The notes beneath the pieces were generated by a model. It was given only the letters and a program-made list of their open reading frames with translations, ran no database searches and was not told the DNA's origin. Made by a program: the position numbers and the translations under genes. Of a DNA stretch of 64,000 bases, positions 1 to 9,114 are shown in pieces. How positions within the stretch are numbered: the first letter of the stretch is position 1; each line of letters starts with the position of its first letter. Source of the DNA: Cognatishimia sp. F0-27 (lineage in GTDB: Bacteria > Pseudomonadota > Alphaproteobacteria > Rhodobacterales > Rhodobacteraceae); the NCBI RefSeq assembly GCF_020667845.1, contig NZ_JAFMPQ010000010.1, positions 62,001 to 126,000 on the forward strand, read 5' to 3'.

Positions 1-72
1 CGGCGGGATCCGCTGGACGAGGCGGGATCGACCACACGGGTCAAACGCACCGTCGAAGACGTGTTCGCATGA
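1..72 (+). CDS. bchI: Magnesium chelatase subunit I, C-terminal end (partial)
   Basis: Only the last 23 codons are in the window. They end in VKRTVEDVFA before TGA and begin RRDPLDEAGSTTRV, which matches the C-terminus of BchI, the AAA+ ATPase of the Mg-chelatase that inserts Mg into protoporphyrin IX. The stop overlaps the bchD ATG (ATGA), as in photosynthesis gene clusters where bchI, bchD and bchO form one operon. The gene continues to the left of the window. The assignment rests on the short tail plus the downstream bchD. Confidence 0.8.
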   Translation, partial: RRDPLDEAGSTTRVKRTVEDVFA

Positions 73-1766
73 TCGAAGACGCCGTCGAGCCCTGGGTCGC
101 GGGACAACTCGCGCTCTGCCTTCTTGCGGTGGATCCCGTCGGGCTCAAGGGCGTGCACCTGCGGGCGCGGGCCTGTCCGGTCCGGGACGGGTTCCTGAAA
201 GGCCGGCCATCCGCCCTTGCCGATACGCGCAGGTTCACGCCTGCGATCTCCGATGTGCAGCTCTTTGGCGGGATCGACATTTCCGCAACGCTGGCGGCAG
301 GCCGCGTCGTCACGTCGGAGGGGTTGCTGGCGCAGAGCAAGATGCTGATGCTTGCCATGGCAGAGCGCTGTGACGCCTCTTTGGCCGCGCGTTTGGCCCA
401 AGTGCTTGATCGGGACGACGGGCACAGCCTCATTTTGCTCGATGAAGGGGCGGAACCGGATGAACGCGCTCCAGATGCGCTGACGGAGCGGCTGGCCTTT
501 TCCTTCAATCTCGACGGGCTGCGGGCAGAGAACCTCGCCGGACTGGCACTTGACGAGGACGACATCATTGCCGCGCGCGGTCGGCTGGCGACGATGCGTG
601 TCCCGGAAGAGGCATATGTGAGCCTCACCCATGCTGCCGTTCAATTCGGCATCCCCTCAATGCGCCCGCCGACAATGGCGCTGCGCGCCGCCATGGCGCA
701 TGCCGCCTTGATGGGGCGCGATACTGTCGGCGATGACGACCTGCGCCTCGGAGCGCAGCTGGTCTATGCCCATCGCGCGACGCAAATGCCCCCCGATGAC
801 GACGCCGATGACATGGAGCCGCCCGCAGATCAGCCCCCGGAAGACGAGGGGATGGCGCAGGACGAGACCGACCAGATCGAACAATCCATGCCCGACGAGA
901 TGATGATCGAGGCGATCGCGGCAATCCTGCCGCCGGACCTTCTGGCTGTTCTGGCTGACAAACGCAGCGGGCGCAGCACCGGTGGTGCCGGCGGTGCAGG
1001 ACGCAAGCACAAGGGGAACCGCCGGGGTCGCCCCCTGCCCGCCCGACCGGGACACCCCGGTTCCGGCTCGCGCATCGACGTGGTTGCAACGCTCCGGGCC
1101 GCCGCCCCTTGGCAACCCGTCCGGCGCCGTGCGCGACCCGATGCCAAAAGCCGCGTGATCATCCATCCGTCCGATATCCACCTCAAACGCTACGAGGAGC
1201 GCTCCGACCGGTTGATCATCTTCGCGGTAGACGCCTCCGGCTCCGCCGCGGTGGCGCGATTGGCGGAAGCAAAAGGTGCGGTGGAGCTGATGTTGGCGGA
1301 TGCCTACGCCCAGCGCGATCATGTGGCGCTCGTGGCTTTCCGGGGCGAAGGCGCCGATCTGGCGCTGCCGCCGACCCGCTCCCTCGTTCAGGTCAAGCGC
1401 CGCCTCTCGGGTCTGCCCGGTGGCGGAGGCACGCCGCTTGCGGCCGGGCTGCGCGCTGCTGCGGATCTGGCCCGCCACGCGATGGGCCAGGGCCTGTCGC
1501 CCTCGCTGGCGCTTTTGACGGATGGCCGGGCCAATGTGGCCTTGCCGGGCAGTGTTCCTGGACGCGCGAGCGCGCAACACGATGCCGAGGCCATGGCCCG
1601 TTTCGTTCGTCAGATCAACATGCCCATAGCGGTGGTCGACACGGCCAATCGCCCGCAAGCCGCGTTGCGCGGGCTCACCGCAATCCTCGGTGGATCCTAT
1701 CTGCCACTGCCGCGCGCGGATGCGGCACGGATGAGCAAGGCGATCGGGGCTGCGCTGGAGAGCTGA
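69..1766 (+). CDS. bchD: Magnesium chelatase subunit D
   Basis: This is the second AAA+-related subunit of Mg-protoporphyrin IX chelatase, the first committed step of bacteriochlorophyll synthesis. It has 565 residues, normal for BchD. The N-terminal AAA-like half lacks a clear Walker A. A Pro/Asp/Glu-rich linker lies around residues 241-278, a basic Gly/Arg stretch around 305-335, and a C-terminal von Willebrand A domain carries the MIDAS motif DASGS at 388-392. GGGGTPL and LLTDGRAN, typical of the BchD VWA fold, follow. The ATG overlaps the bchI stop by 4 bp, and bchO begins directly after the stop, so translation is probably coupled. The partner BchH is not in the window. Confidence 0.95.
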   Translation: MIEDAVEPWVAGQLALCLLAVDPVGLKGVHLRARACPVRDGFLKGRPSALADTRRFTPAISDVQLFGGIDISATLAAGRVVTSEGLLAQSKMLMLAMAERCDASLAARLAQVLDRDDGHSLILLDEGAEPDERAPDALTERLAFSFNLDGLRAENLAGLALDEDDIIAARGRLATMRVPEEAYVSLTHAAVQFGIPSMRPPTMALRAAMAHAALMGRDTVGDDDLRLGAQLVYAHRATQMPPDDDADDMEPPADQPPEDEGMAQDETDQIEQSMPDEMMIEAIAAILPPDLLAVLADKRSGRSTGGAGGAGRKHKGNRRGRPLPARPGHPGSGSRIDVVATLRAAAPWQPVRRRARPDAKSRVIIHPSDIHLKRYEERSDRLIIFAVDASGSAAVARLAEAKGAVELMLADAYAQRDHVALVAFRGEGADLALPPTRSLVQVKRRLSGLPGGGGTPLAAGLRAAADLARHAMGQGLSPSLALLTDGRANVALPGSVPGRASAQHDAEAMARFVRQINMPIAVVDTANRPQAALRGLTAILGGSYLPLPRADAARMSKAIGAALES

Positions 1767-2621
1767 ATGGAACAGGCCAAGCTCAATACATGGCCGCTAT
1801 GCGAGCATTCCCGCTTTGTGCGCTCCCGCCCGCATGAATGGCATATCCAGACGATGGGCGCCGGCGAAACCATGCTGCTTTTGCACGGCACCGGTGCATC
1901 GACGCATAGTTGGCGCGACATCATGCCGATACTGGCAACGCATTACCGTGTCGTCGCCGTTGACCTCCCCGGCCATGGGTTCACGCGGCTCGGCAGCAAG
2001 ATGCGCTCCTCACTCGAACATGTGAGCACCGACCTTGCCGCGTTGCTGCAGCAGGAGTCGATAACGCCATCGGTCATTGTGGGACATTCGGCGGGCGCCG
2101 CCATCGCGCTGCGTCTCGGGATGCGCACTTTCCCGGATGCCACGCTGATCGGCATCAATCCCGCGCTTGAACCTTTCCAAGGGCTGGCCGGCGTCATGTT
2201 CCCCGTGGTGGCCCGTATGGTTGCCGTCACGCCGGGTGCGGTGAGCGTGATCGCGCGAAGCCTTGAGAACCCGGGCCGGGTCATCAGCCTGTTGCGCGGC
2301 ACCGGGTCAGATGTTCCCGCCGCGAACATGAACCTTTATGCGCGGCTGTTCCGCGATCGCAACCATGTAGAGGGCACATTGATGATGCTGTCACAATGGT
2401 CGCTGGATGGCCTGTTGGACGACCTTCCGAGGATCCGGAACACGACAGTCTTCATTACCGGAAGCCGCGACCGCATGGTGCCACCCATCGGTGCGGTGGA
2501 AGCCGCGCACCGGATGCCGAATGCCGTTGTGCAAAGCGTGGACGGATGCGGGCACCTGGTTCACGAGGAAGCGCCCGAGGCGGTTGCGCGCCGGATAATT
2601 GCGGCGCTGAAAGCCAATTGA
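1767..2621 (+). CDS. bchO: Alpha/beta hydrolase, Mg-chelatase accessory protein BchO
   Basis: A 284-residue alpha/beta hydrolase whose ATG follows the bchD stop with no gap. It has the oxyanion-loop HGTGAS at about 40-45, the nucleophile elbow GHSAG with Ser108, a mid-chain acid (GSRDRM) and a catalytic His263 in CGHLVHEE. Genes of this family sit directly after bchD in purple bacterial photosynthesis clusters and are named bchO. The biochemical role is not established: a Mg-chelatase helper or an esterase acting on a tetrapyrrole intermediate has been suggested. Identity is supported by position and family; the reaction is inference. Confidence 0.88.
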   Translation: MEQAKLNTWPLCEHSRFVRSRPHEWHIQTMGAGETMLLLHGTGASTHSWRDIMPILATHYRVVAVDLPGHGFTRLGSKMRSSLEHVSTDLAALLQQESITPSVIVGHSAGAAIALRLGMRTFPDATLIGINPALEPFQGLAGVMFPVVARMVAVTPGAVSVIARSLENPGRVISLLRGTGSDVPAANMNLYARLFRDRNHVEGTLMMLSQWSLDGLLDDLPRIRNTTVFITGSRDRMVPPIGAVEAAHRMPNAVVQSVDGCGHLVHEEAPEAVARRIIAALKAN

Positions 2622-2657
2622 TCTTGCGGCCCTGAGCGGAACGGAAGATGACGGGGC

Positions 2658-3869
2658 ATGCGCCTTGCGACCTTCCTTTCCGAGAATGCCCGGTGGCTCG
2701 CGGCCGGCGCGCTGCTCACCTTCCTGTCGAGCTTTGGCCAGACATTTTTCATCTCGATTTTCGCCGGGCAGATCATGGAGACGCACGGGCTCAGCCACGG
2801 GCAATGGGGTGGCCTCTACACGCTCGGGACGGGCGCTTCCGCCGTTGTCATGCTCTGGGCGGGCTCCCTGACCGACCGCTATCGCGCCCGGGCGATTGGC
2901 GCGGCGATCCTGTCATTGCTTGCGGCAACCTGCCTGTGGATGGCGCTCAACCCATTTGCGGCGATGGTGCCCTTCATCATCTTTGCCTTGCGGTTTTCCG
3001 GGCAGGGCATGGCAAGCCACATTGCGGTCGTCTCGATGTCACGATGGTTCACCGCAACGCGCGGGCGGGCGCTTTCGGTGGCTGGTCTGGGCTTTGCGCT
3101 GGGCGAGGCGGTGCTGCCTGTGGCCTTTGTGTCGCTGATGGTGGTGATGGATTGGCGCTGGCTATGGGTGCTCGCGGCGCTGATCGTGCTGCTGGCGATC
3201 CCGGTGCTGTGGCGGCTTCTCCGAGAGGAGCGAACGCCGCAAAGCATGGCGCATGAAAACCAGTCCGCAGGCATGGGTGATGTGCACTGGACACGCGCGA
3301 AAGTGCTTCGGCATCCGCTGTTCTGGTTCATGGTCCCTGCGCTTCTTGGCCCCTCGGCCTTCAACACGGCCTTTTTCTTCAATCAGGTGCATTTCGCGGA
3401 GATCAAGGCGCTCTCGCATCTTCAACTCGTGGCGCTGTTCCCGATGTACACCGCGCTGGCGGTTGCCGCGATGGTCATGACCGGGTGGGCGCTCGACAGG
3501 CTCGGAACGCCCCGGTTGATCCCATGGTATCAACTGCCCATGGTGGCGGGCTTTCTGATCTTCAGTCTTGGGGACAGCCCGGCAACCATCTTGATCGGTC
3601 TTTTGTTTCTTGCCCTGACGACGGGCGCGAACTCCGTGTTGCCCAACGCGTTCTGGGCGGAATTCTATGGCACGCGTCACATCGGATCGATCAAGGCCAT
3701 GGCCGCTGCGGTCATGGTTCTCGGCTCTGCCATCGGACCGGGCATTACGGGCGTGCTGATCGATGTCGATATCGGTCTGGAAACGCAATATCTCTGGGTA
3801 GCCGGGTATTTTGTGTTTGCCACCGGCATGATGGCCATTGGTGTCGGACGGGCAAAACACGGCCTCTAG
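2658..3869 (+). CDS. Major facilitator superfamily transporter
   Basis: A 403-residue membrane protein with about 12 hydrophobic segments in two six-helix halves. The loop after helix 2 contains AGSLTDRYRARAIG, the MFS motif-A region (G-x-x-x-D-R-x-x-R), and a large cytoplasmic loop separates the halves around residues 185-215. The ATG lies 36 bp after bchO, so it may be read with the bch operon. The substrate cannot be deduced. MFS proteins are found in photosynthesis clusters (for example the LhaA/PucC type), but this sequence does not show the PucC signature I would expect, so I call it a generic MFS exporter. Confidence 0.8.
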   Translation: MRLATFLSENARWLAAGALLTFLSSFGQTFFISIFAGQIMETHGLSHGQWGGLYTLGTGASAVVMLWAGSLTDRYRARAIGAAILSLLAATCLWMALNPFAAMVPFIIFALRFSGQGMASHIAVVSMSRWFTATRGRALSVAGLGFALGEAVLPVAFVSLMVVMDWRWLWVLAALIVLLAIPVLWRLLREERTPQSMAHENQSAGMGDVHWTRAKVLRHPLFWFMVPALLGPSAFNTAFFFNQVHFAEIKALSHLQLVALFPMYTALAVAAMVMTGWALDRLGTPRLIPWYQLPMVAGFLIFSLGDSPATILIGLLFLALTTGANSVLPNAFWAEFYGTRHIGSIKAMAAAVMVLGSAIGPGITGVLIDVDIGLETQYLWVAGYFVFATGMMAIGVGRAKHGL

Positions 3870-4194
3870 CTTGCGACAGGGCTTGATCCAATGAGGCTCT
3901 CGTGGTTCTCGCGGAATAGACGCGAGCAGCCCGATGCGGCATGCCGATCGCGGCCAGGGACCAACCGAAACCGCGCCAAAACCGCAGGGCAGTGCGATAC
4001 ATCTCGCCGCGATTCGCTTGCGTTACGAAAACCCTTTGGAACCGGCCAGCAGCTCCGAGCTGGAACGACGTCGGCACCTGTCATGCGGTCTTTGGAAAAG
4101 CACCTTTCAATCCGGAGCGAAGCCTTGTCAGGACAAAACCGGCGGCGAATGCAACGCAACCCGAGGCCTTAGAGCAAAGCCGCGGCCCGTCGTA
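3870..4194. other. Intergenic region, no gene recognised
   Basis: A 325-bp stretch between the convergent MFS and smr genes. Short reading frames exist on both strands (for example 3891-4172 on + and 3866-4159 on -), but they are Arg/Ser-rich and their translations resemble no family I know. No strong hairpin with a T-run was seen. It may be decayed coding DNA at the border of the photosynthesis cluster, but I see nothing that proves it. Confidence 0.4.
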
Positions 4195-4779
4195 TCACCG
4201 GCGCCGGCGCAAATACACATAGAAGGCCCCTTCTCCTCCGTGGCGACGGTGGGCCTGCGCGATCTGCAGAACCGCGCCGCCAATCGGGGTCATGCGCAGC
4301 CATTGCGGCACCTGCGTCCGCAAAACGCCCCGTCGCCGCGGCATCGGATCGTAGGGGTCTTCCCGCTGACCCTTGCCGGTGATCACGAGAACAAGCCGGA
4401 GGTTTCGGGCCTGACTGGTCAGGATGAAGTTGATGAGTGTGGGATGCGCCTGATCCAGCGTCATGCCGTGCAGATCGATACGGGCTTCCGGTGTGGCCTT
4501 GCCCCGCTTGAGACGCGTGAAGGCCTTGGCGTCCATTTGGACCGGTTCGGCCCTGAGCCGGTCGCCCGTGGTTGGTGGTGGCGCGGGTGCGGTGGTGCCA
4601 CGACCCGGGGCCTTCTGCCCAAGGTGAAAGGCAGGAATAGTCTGAGGCTGTGGCTCGGGTTTCTTCGGCGACGGTTTCGGCAGAGGATCCGCCCGCCGCG
4701 CCTTGTGCAGCGGATCCGCGCTCCGCGCGACCTTGTTCCAAAGGTCAAGCTCTTCAGGGCGAACGCGCCGGCGCGACAT
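4195..4779 (-). CDS. Smr (MutS2 C-terminal-like) domain protein
   Basis: A 194-residue protein. Residues 1-85 are low-complexity, rich in Pro, Lys and Arg. The Smr domain follows with DLHGMT at 102-107, the ITGKG strand and the closing GGEGAFYVYLRR. Smr domains bind or nick nucleic acids, and stand-alone forms in alphaproteobacteria are usually annotated as Smr/MutS family endonucleases without a proven role. The start codon shares one base with the mltA stop (TAATG), so the two are almost certainly cotranscribed. Confidence 0.85.
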   Translation of the reverse strand: MSRRRVRPEELDLWNKVARSADPLHKARRADPLPKPSPKKPEPQPQTIPAFHLGQKAPGRGTTAPAPPPTTGDRLRAEPVQMDAKAFTRLKRGKATPEARIDLHGMTLDQAHPTLINFILTSQARNLRLVLVITGKGQREDPYDPMPRRRGVLRTQVPQWLRMTPIGGAVLQIAQAHRRHGGEGAFYVYLRRRR

Positions 4780-5840
4780 TACAACGTCGCGTCAGGCAAA
4801 AGCGCATAGGCACGCTGAATCGGCATCAGCACCACAAGACGGCCCGGATCCTTGATCCGGCCTGCAATCCGGCCGGCTTCGTCGCCCGTCCCGATGAAAA
4901 TATCCGCACGCTGGGCACCCTTGATGGCCGACCCGGTATCCTGTGCGATCATCAACCGGCTCAGTGGGTTTTCGCCCTGTTTCTCGATCCACACCGGTGC
5001 GCCGAGCGGTGTGTAAGCCGGATCAATGGCGATGGAGCGCATGGTTGTGATGGACCGGTTCATCGCGCCCAGCGGTCCGCGATCCGCGGGAACCTCGCTC
5101 ACCTCCCGAAAGAACACGTAGCTGTCATTGGTCAGGAGGAGCTCCTCACCTTCGATCGGATTGCGGCGCACCCAGTTCTGGATCACCTGGGCCGACACTT
5201 GATGCGGCTCGTAGACACCCCGCCGCACAAGCTCCTGACCGATGGAGCTGTAGGGATGACCGTTCGAGCCGCCATAGCCAACACGAATATACGACCCGTC
5301 GGGATACCTGATCCGCCCGGAGCCCTGGATCTGCAGAAAGAACAACTCCACAGGGTCATCGACCCACGCAATCTCCAGCCCGAGCCCGTCCATGACACCG
5401 GATGTCAGGATACCGCGCCGTGTCATCCAGGGTCGCGTCTGGCGGGCCTCGCGTGGCATTTCATAGACCGGGTAGCGATAGCGCGTGGTCGGCACGGGAG
5501 ACCCGTTCAATTCCGGTTCGAAATAGCCGGTAAACAGACCGTCCTTGCCATCGGTGATCATGACCGGGCGGAAAAAGAGCTCGAAGAAAGCGCGCGCGTC
5601 GGTGACGTCTCCGGCCACGGCACAAAGCGTCTGCCAATGCGGGTCCCGCATATCGCCACAGGTGTTGCGAAACACCGTAAGGGCTGCGGCGTGGTCATCG
5701 TCCTGCCACCCGCTCAGGTCGGAAAAATCGAGGATCGCGTAAGAGGGATCGCTCTCTGCGCTCGCAGAAATGGTCATGGCCGCGCATCCCAGCGCGGCCC
5801 ATATCGTAATACAGAATGCAGCAAAGCCGCCCCGCGTCAT
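4779..5840 (-). CDS. mltA: Membrane-bound lytic murein transglycosylase A
   Basis: A 353-residue peptidoglycan lytic transglycosylase. It begins with a Sec signal-like segment (about 1-28, ending ISASA). It then has the MltA domain with GYFEPELNGS, the LFFLQIQGSGR signature and the GYGGSNGHPY loop. The C-terminal 3D domain has DTGSAIKGAQRADIF, containing the catalytic Asp of the family. A lipobox is not convincing (ALGC at about 16-19), so it may be periplasmic rather than a lipoprotein. It lies between a Tim44-like gene, which overlaps by 4 bp, and smr, in an arrangement I know from Rhodobacteraceae. Confidence 0.93.
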   Translation of the reverse strand: MTRGGFAAFCITIWAALGCAAMTISASAESDPSYAILDFSDLSGWQDDDHAAALTVFRNTCGDMRDPHWQTLCAVAGDVTDARAFFELFFRPVMITDGKDGLFTGYFEPELNGSPVPTTRYRYPVYEMPREARQTRPWMTRRGILTSGVMDGLGLEIAWVDDPVELFFLQIQGSGRIRYPDGSYIRVGYGGSNGHPYSSIGQELVRRGVYEPHQVSAQVIQNWVRRNPIEGEELLLTNDSYVFFREVSEVPADRGPLGAMNRSITTMRSIAIDPAYTPLGAPVWIEKQGENPLSRLMIAQDTGSAIKGAQRADIFIGTGDEAGRIAGRIKDPGRLVVLMPIQRAYALLPDATL

Positions 5841-6496
5841 TCGTCCGTGGCAACAAGCTGCCAGTTGGGATCGTCCACGCCCATCATGCGTGCATAGGTC
5901 CAGACATCCTTCTGTCGCTTGACCGATTTGGGATCGCCCTCGACGATCTCGCCAGAAGTATCCTTGACCACGGACGTCAGCTCACCAACGTAGCGCACGG
6001 TGATTTCGGCCTTGCCGCTCTGCTCATCAAAGCTCGCATCGGCGAGGGTCAACTCCCGCAGCCCGATAAACTCGGCTTCGATGGTCAGGCCCTGCTCCTC
6101 GCGGGCCGCCACCACCTCTGCAAAGGTCTCATAAACATCATCCGCAAGAAACGGCTTGAGGTTCTCGATCTCTCCGCGTTCGAAACCCATGAGGATCATC
6201 TCGTAAGCGCCACGCGCCCCGCCGAGGAAATCCGACACGCCGAAAGACGGCTCGACCCGTTTCATTGCGGCAAGGGCCCGCGCGGCGTCGCTGTGTTCGG
6301 GCACATGGTCAATGATGTCATGATCGGGACCGCCCTCGATCACCTCGAAATCCCGGCGGTCGTTTGCCCGTGACGATCCCGCTGGCGCGGGCGGATTCTC
6401 ATACCCATCCCGCGTGCCCAGGACACTGCGCAGCCGCAGGATCAAAAATACGGCGATGCCGGCCAGGACCAGTAACTGCAAGATAGGGGACTCCAT
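5837..6496 (-). CDS. Tim44/TimA-family membrane protein
   Basis: A 219-residue protein starting MESPILQLL, with a single N-terminal membrane helix (about 4-24), then an acidic linker and a Tim44-like C-terminal domain from about residue 75. This family is related to the membrane-binding part of mitochondrial Tim44. In alphaproteobacteria it is an inner-membrane-anchored protein of poorly known role. The frame is open well upstream, but the ATG at 6496 is preceded by a GAGG ribosome site and begins the hydrophobic segment, so I chose it. It overlaps mltA by 4 bp and is divergent from fxsA. Confidence 0.85.
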   Translation of the reverse strand: MESPILQLLVLAGIAVFLILRLRSVLGTRDGYENPPAPAGSSRANDRRDFEVIEGGPDHDIIDHVPEHSDAARALAAMKRVEPSFGVSDFLGGARGAYEMILMGFERGEIENLKPFLADDVYETFAEVVAAREEQGLTIEAEFIGLRELTLADASFDEQSGKAEITVRYVGELTSVVKDTSGEIVEGDPKSVKRQKDVWTYARMMGVDDPNWQLVATDE

Positions 6497-6628
6497 CGAT
6501 ACCTCGTTGCGGGTGGAATTGTGGAAACACGTCTGCTGCATCCTTATGTAGGTGCTGGGATGGGGTGAGTCCACCTGTCCTGCCCGAACACACGCGGTCA
6601 GTGCCGCGGTTTTGAGAAAGGAAGTCCC

Positions 6629-7171
6629 ATGTGGCTGTTTATCGCCTTCCTGATGGTGCCGTTGATCGAGATTGCCTTGTTCATCCAGATCGGCGGTCTG
6701 ATCGGTCTCTGGCCGACATTGGCCATCGTCGTTGCAACGGCGATCCTCGGCACCTGGCTGGTGCGGGCACAGGGACGCTTGGCCATGAATGACTTGCGGC
6801 GGTCTTTCTCGACGCTGGATGATCCGAGCGAGCCGCTTGCGCATGGGGCCATGATCCTCATTTCCGGCGCCTTGTTGCTGACACCCGGATTTTTTACCGA
6901 TGCCGTGGGCTTCGCGTTGCTTGCGCCGCCGGTCCGTCGCGCTGTGTTCCGCTATGTCGCGGCCCGGGTGCAGGTTTCCCGGTTCGAGATGGGTGCCGCC
7001 GCCGGGCCCGACCCAAGCCGGGTCGATCCGCGCAGCGGTCACGGCCGCCCGCAATCTCCGCCACCGCAACGGCCACGCAGCGGTGACACGGTGATCGATG
7101 GTGAATATACGGAAGTTCCGCCCACCAAACCGTCCAGTCAGAAAGGACCATCCGGCTGGACCAAATCCTGA
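6629..7171 (+). CDS. fxsA: FxsA family membrane protein
   Basis: A 180-residue protein with the FxsA domain over about residues 1-130. It has a first hydrophobic hairpin (MWLFIAFLMVPLIEIALFIQIGG), GTWLVRAQG, then LTPGFFTDAVGFALL, all typical of FxsA. The C-terminal 50 residues are polar, Pro/Arg-rich and probably cytoplasmic. In E. coli FxsA overproduction relieves phage T7 exclusion by the F plasmid; its normal role is unknown. An AAAGGAAG ribosome site precedes the ATG. It is divergent from the Tim44-like gene and lies upstream of secB. Confidence 0.88.
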   Translation: MWLFIAFLMVPLIEIALFIQIGGLIGLWPTLAIVVATAILGTWLVRAQGRLAMNDLRRSFSTLDDPSEPLAHGAMILISGALLLTPGFFTDAVGFALLAPPVRRAVFRYVAARVQVSRFEMGAAAGPDPSRVDPRSGHGRPQSPPPQRPRSGDTVIDGEYTEVPPTKPSSQKGPSGWTKS

Positions 7172-7308
7172 CGGACTGGGGCGGCCACCAGGGTGACCGT
7201 TTATGTGGCCCGGCTTCTTTCGCCAATCTTACATCAATGGCCATTGAGGCTGGTCCGGTCCGCTGCTAAGCCTGTCGCCGACCAATTTTTTTGACCGGAG
7301 TAGCAAAA

Positions 7309-7833
7309 ATGGCCGAGACTGAAAACGGCGCAGGGGCAGACCAGGCGGCTCAGCCCGCCCAGGCAGCGCAGCCCAAGATGAATGTCCTGGCGCAATTTGT
7401 ACGCGACATGAGCTTTGAGAATATCCTCGCGCAAAAAGGCGTGCAGGGTGAGGTGCAGCCGGACGTGCAGGTGCAGGTCAACCTCGACGCCAAGAAACGC
7501 AGCACCGAAAACCAGTATGAAGTGGTTCTGAAGCTGAAGATCGATTCAAAATCGAAATCGGCGGGTGAGCAGCTTTTCCTTCTCGAGATGGATTACGCCG
7601 GCGTTTTCAACATCGAAAACGTGCCAGACGAGCAGCTGCATCCCTATCTCCTGATCGAATGCCCGCGGATGTTGTTCCCGTTTGTCCGCCGCATCGTATC
7701 GGATGTGACGCGGGATGGTGGCTTCCCGCCGCTGAACCTCGAACAGATTGATTTCCTTGGTCTCTATCGCCAGGAATTGCAGCGTCGTGCGGCCGCGCAG
7801 GCGCAGCAGTCGGCACCTCCCGCGCAGGCCTGA
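7309..7833 (+). CDS. secB: Protein-export chaperone SecB
   Basis: A 174-residue SecB, the tetrameric cytoplasmic chaperone that keeps preproteins unfolded and passes them to SecA. After an Ala/Gln-rich N-terminus of about 22 residues come FVRDMSFEN, YEVVLKL, LEMDYAGVF and ECPRMLFPFVRRIVSD, all family hallmarks. The C-terminus is Gln/Ala-rich. A TTG at 7291 would add six residues, but CCGGAG lies 8 nt before the ATG at 7309, which therefore is the better start. It is convergent with dnaQ, 22 bp away. Confidence 0.96.
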   Translation: MAETENGAGADQAAQPAQAAQPKMNVLAQFVRDMSFENILAQKGVQGEVQPDVQVQVNLDAKKRSTENQYEVVLKLKIDSKSKSAGEQLFLLEMDYAGVFNIENVPDEQLHPYLLIECPRMLFPFVRRIVSDVTRDGGFPPLNLEQIDFLGLYRQELQRRAAAQAQQSAPPAQA

Positions 7834-7855
7834 GCTGACACGTTGGCGCTTCGGC

Positions 7856-8542
7856 TCACGTCTTGAGCCAGAGCGCGTCAGACCCGAGTTTCTCGACAAA
7901 GGCGGCGTGAGCCGCCTTTTCGCTTTCCGTGATCCGAGAGGGCAGGGGGACGGGGCGCGGGCGCGGGCGCCAGACCTCGGCCGGTTCACCGTTCTGCGCA
8001 GCACCCGGCGAGGCCAGACCGAAATCCGGTTGCTTGCCACCGATCAGCTCAAGATACACTTCCGCAAGGATCTCGCTGTCAAGCAAGGCGCCGTGCAAGG
8101 TGCGCGCTGAATTGTCGATGGAAAACCGACGACACAACGCATCAAGGGAGGCTGGTGAACCGGGGAAACGGCGCCGCGCGATTTCGAGCGTGTCAATAGC
8201 GGCATCGTTCGGCAGGAGCGGGCGCGAGGCCCAGCGCAGCTCCGCATTGAGGAATTTCATATCGAATGCGGCGTTATGGATCACCAGTTTGGCGCCGTCG
8301 ACAAATTTCAGGAAATCATCGGCGATTGCCGCAAAAAGTGGTTTGTCGCGCAGAAAATCGTCGCCAAGCCCATGCACTTCGAAGGCTTCCTGCGGCATGG
8401 AGCGTTCCGGGTTGATATACTGGTGGTAGGTGCGTCCGGTGGGCACGTGATTCATCAGCTCAACCCCGCCGATTTCGACGATGCGGTCCCCGGCTTCCGG
8501 TTCGAACCCCGTGGTTTCCGTATCGAGAACGATCTCTCTCAT
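7856..8542 (-). CDS. dnaQ: DNA polymerase III epsilon subunit (3'-5' exonuclease)
   Basis: A 228-residue DEDDh exonuclease that proofreads for the replicative polymerase. Exo I is DTETTG with Asp7 and Glu9, Exo II is HNAAFDMKFLN near residue 90, and Exo III-epsilon is HGALLDSE. The roughly 50 residues after the exonuclease domain are probably the alpha-subunit contact region. The start overlaps the coaE stop as ATGA, placing it last in the leftward maf-aroE-coaE-dnaQ operon. Confidence 0.96.
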   Translation of the reverse strand: MREIVLDTETTGFEPEAGDRIVEIGGVELMNHVPTGRTYHQYINPERSMPQEAFEVHGLGDDFLRDKPLFAAIADDFLKFVDGAKLVIHNAAFDMKFLNAELRWASRPLLPNDAAIDTLEIARRRFPGSPASLDALCRRFSIDNSARTLHGALLDSEILAEVYLELIGGKQPDFGLASPGAAQNGEPAEVWRPRPRPVPLPSRITESEKAAHAAFVEKLGSDALWLKT

Positions 8543-9114
8543 GTCAGCTCCTCGATGATCTTGGACACCATATCTTGTGCAGATCCCAAAGTCGATGTGT
8601 CTATAATGTAGTCAGCGCGCTTCCGTTTTTCAGCATCCGGTGTTTGGCGCGACAGAATAGTCTCAAAATCCGCGTCGGTCATTGTGCCGCGATCCAGCAC
8701 GCGCTGTCGTTGGGTTGCCGCATCGACAGAGACAACCGCGATCTTGTCGCAAAGCGCATCCGCACCGGTCTCGAACAAAAGCGGAATGTCGAGCACGACC
8801 AAACCGGACGCCTTTTCCAGAAATCCGGCCCGGTCCCGAGCCACCAGCGGGTGCACGATGCCATTGATCTTGTCCAGAACGGCTGGATCTTTGGCGATCA
8901 GCGCGCGCAACGCATCGCGGCTTACATGACCATCGTCGCCAACCACGCCCGGAAAGACCGCTTCAAGCGCGGCCGGGGCAGGGCCATCCGGCGCATAGAG
9001 CTTGTGAACCGTGGCATCCGCATCCCAGACCGGGATACCGGCCTGCGCGAACATCGTCGCAGTGGTGCTCTTGCCCATGCCAATAGAGCCTGTCAGACCC
9101 AGAATAACCCTCAC
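8539..9114 (-). CDS. coaE: Dephospho-CoA kinase
   Basis: Last enzyme of coenzyme A synthesis, phosphorylating the ribose 3'-OH of dephospho-CoA. The P-loop is GLTGSIGMGKST near the N-terminus, followed by DAD, DIPLLFETG and a lid with the RQ motif. I place the start at GTG 9114 ([10 protein letters not shown]), which overlaps the aroE stop as GTGA and gives 191 residues, normal for the family. The longer open frame upstream lies inside aroE. It is in an operon with aroE and dnaQ. Confidence 0.95.
   Translation of the reverse strand: MRVILGLTGSIGMGKSTTATMFAQAGIPVWDADATVHKLYAPDGPAPAALEAVFPGVVGDDGHVSRDALRALIAKDPAVLDKINGIVHPLVARDRAGFLEKASGLVVLDIPLLFETGADALCDKIAVVSVDAATQRQRVLDRGTMTDADFETILSRQTPDAEKRKRADYIIDTSTLGSAQDMVSKIIEELT

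Noticed and set aside
2658-3869. PucC/LhaA light-harvesting assembly transporter
   Set aside because: It sits next to bch genes, but I do not see the PucC family signatures, so it is called only MFS.
3934-4809. 291-residue + strand frame across the intergenic gap and smr
   Set aside because: Most of it is antisense to smr, whose DLHGMT and ITGKG motifs fix the coding strand.
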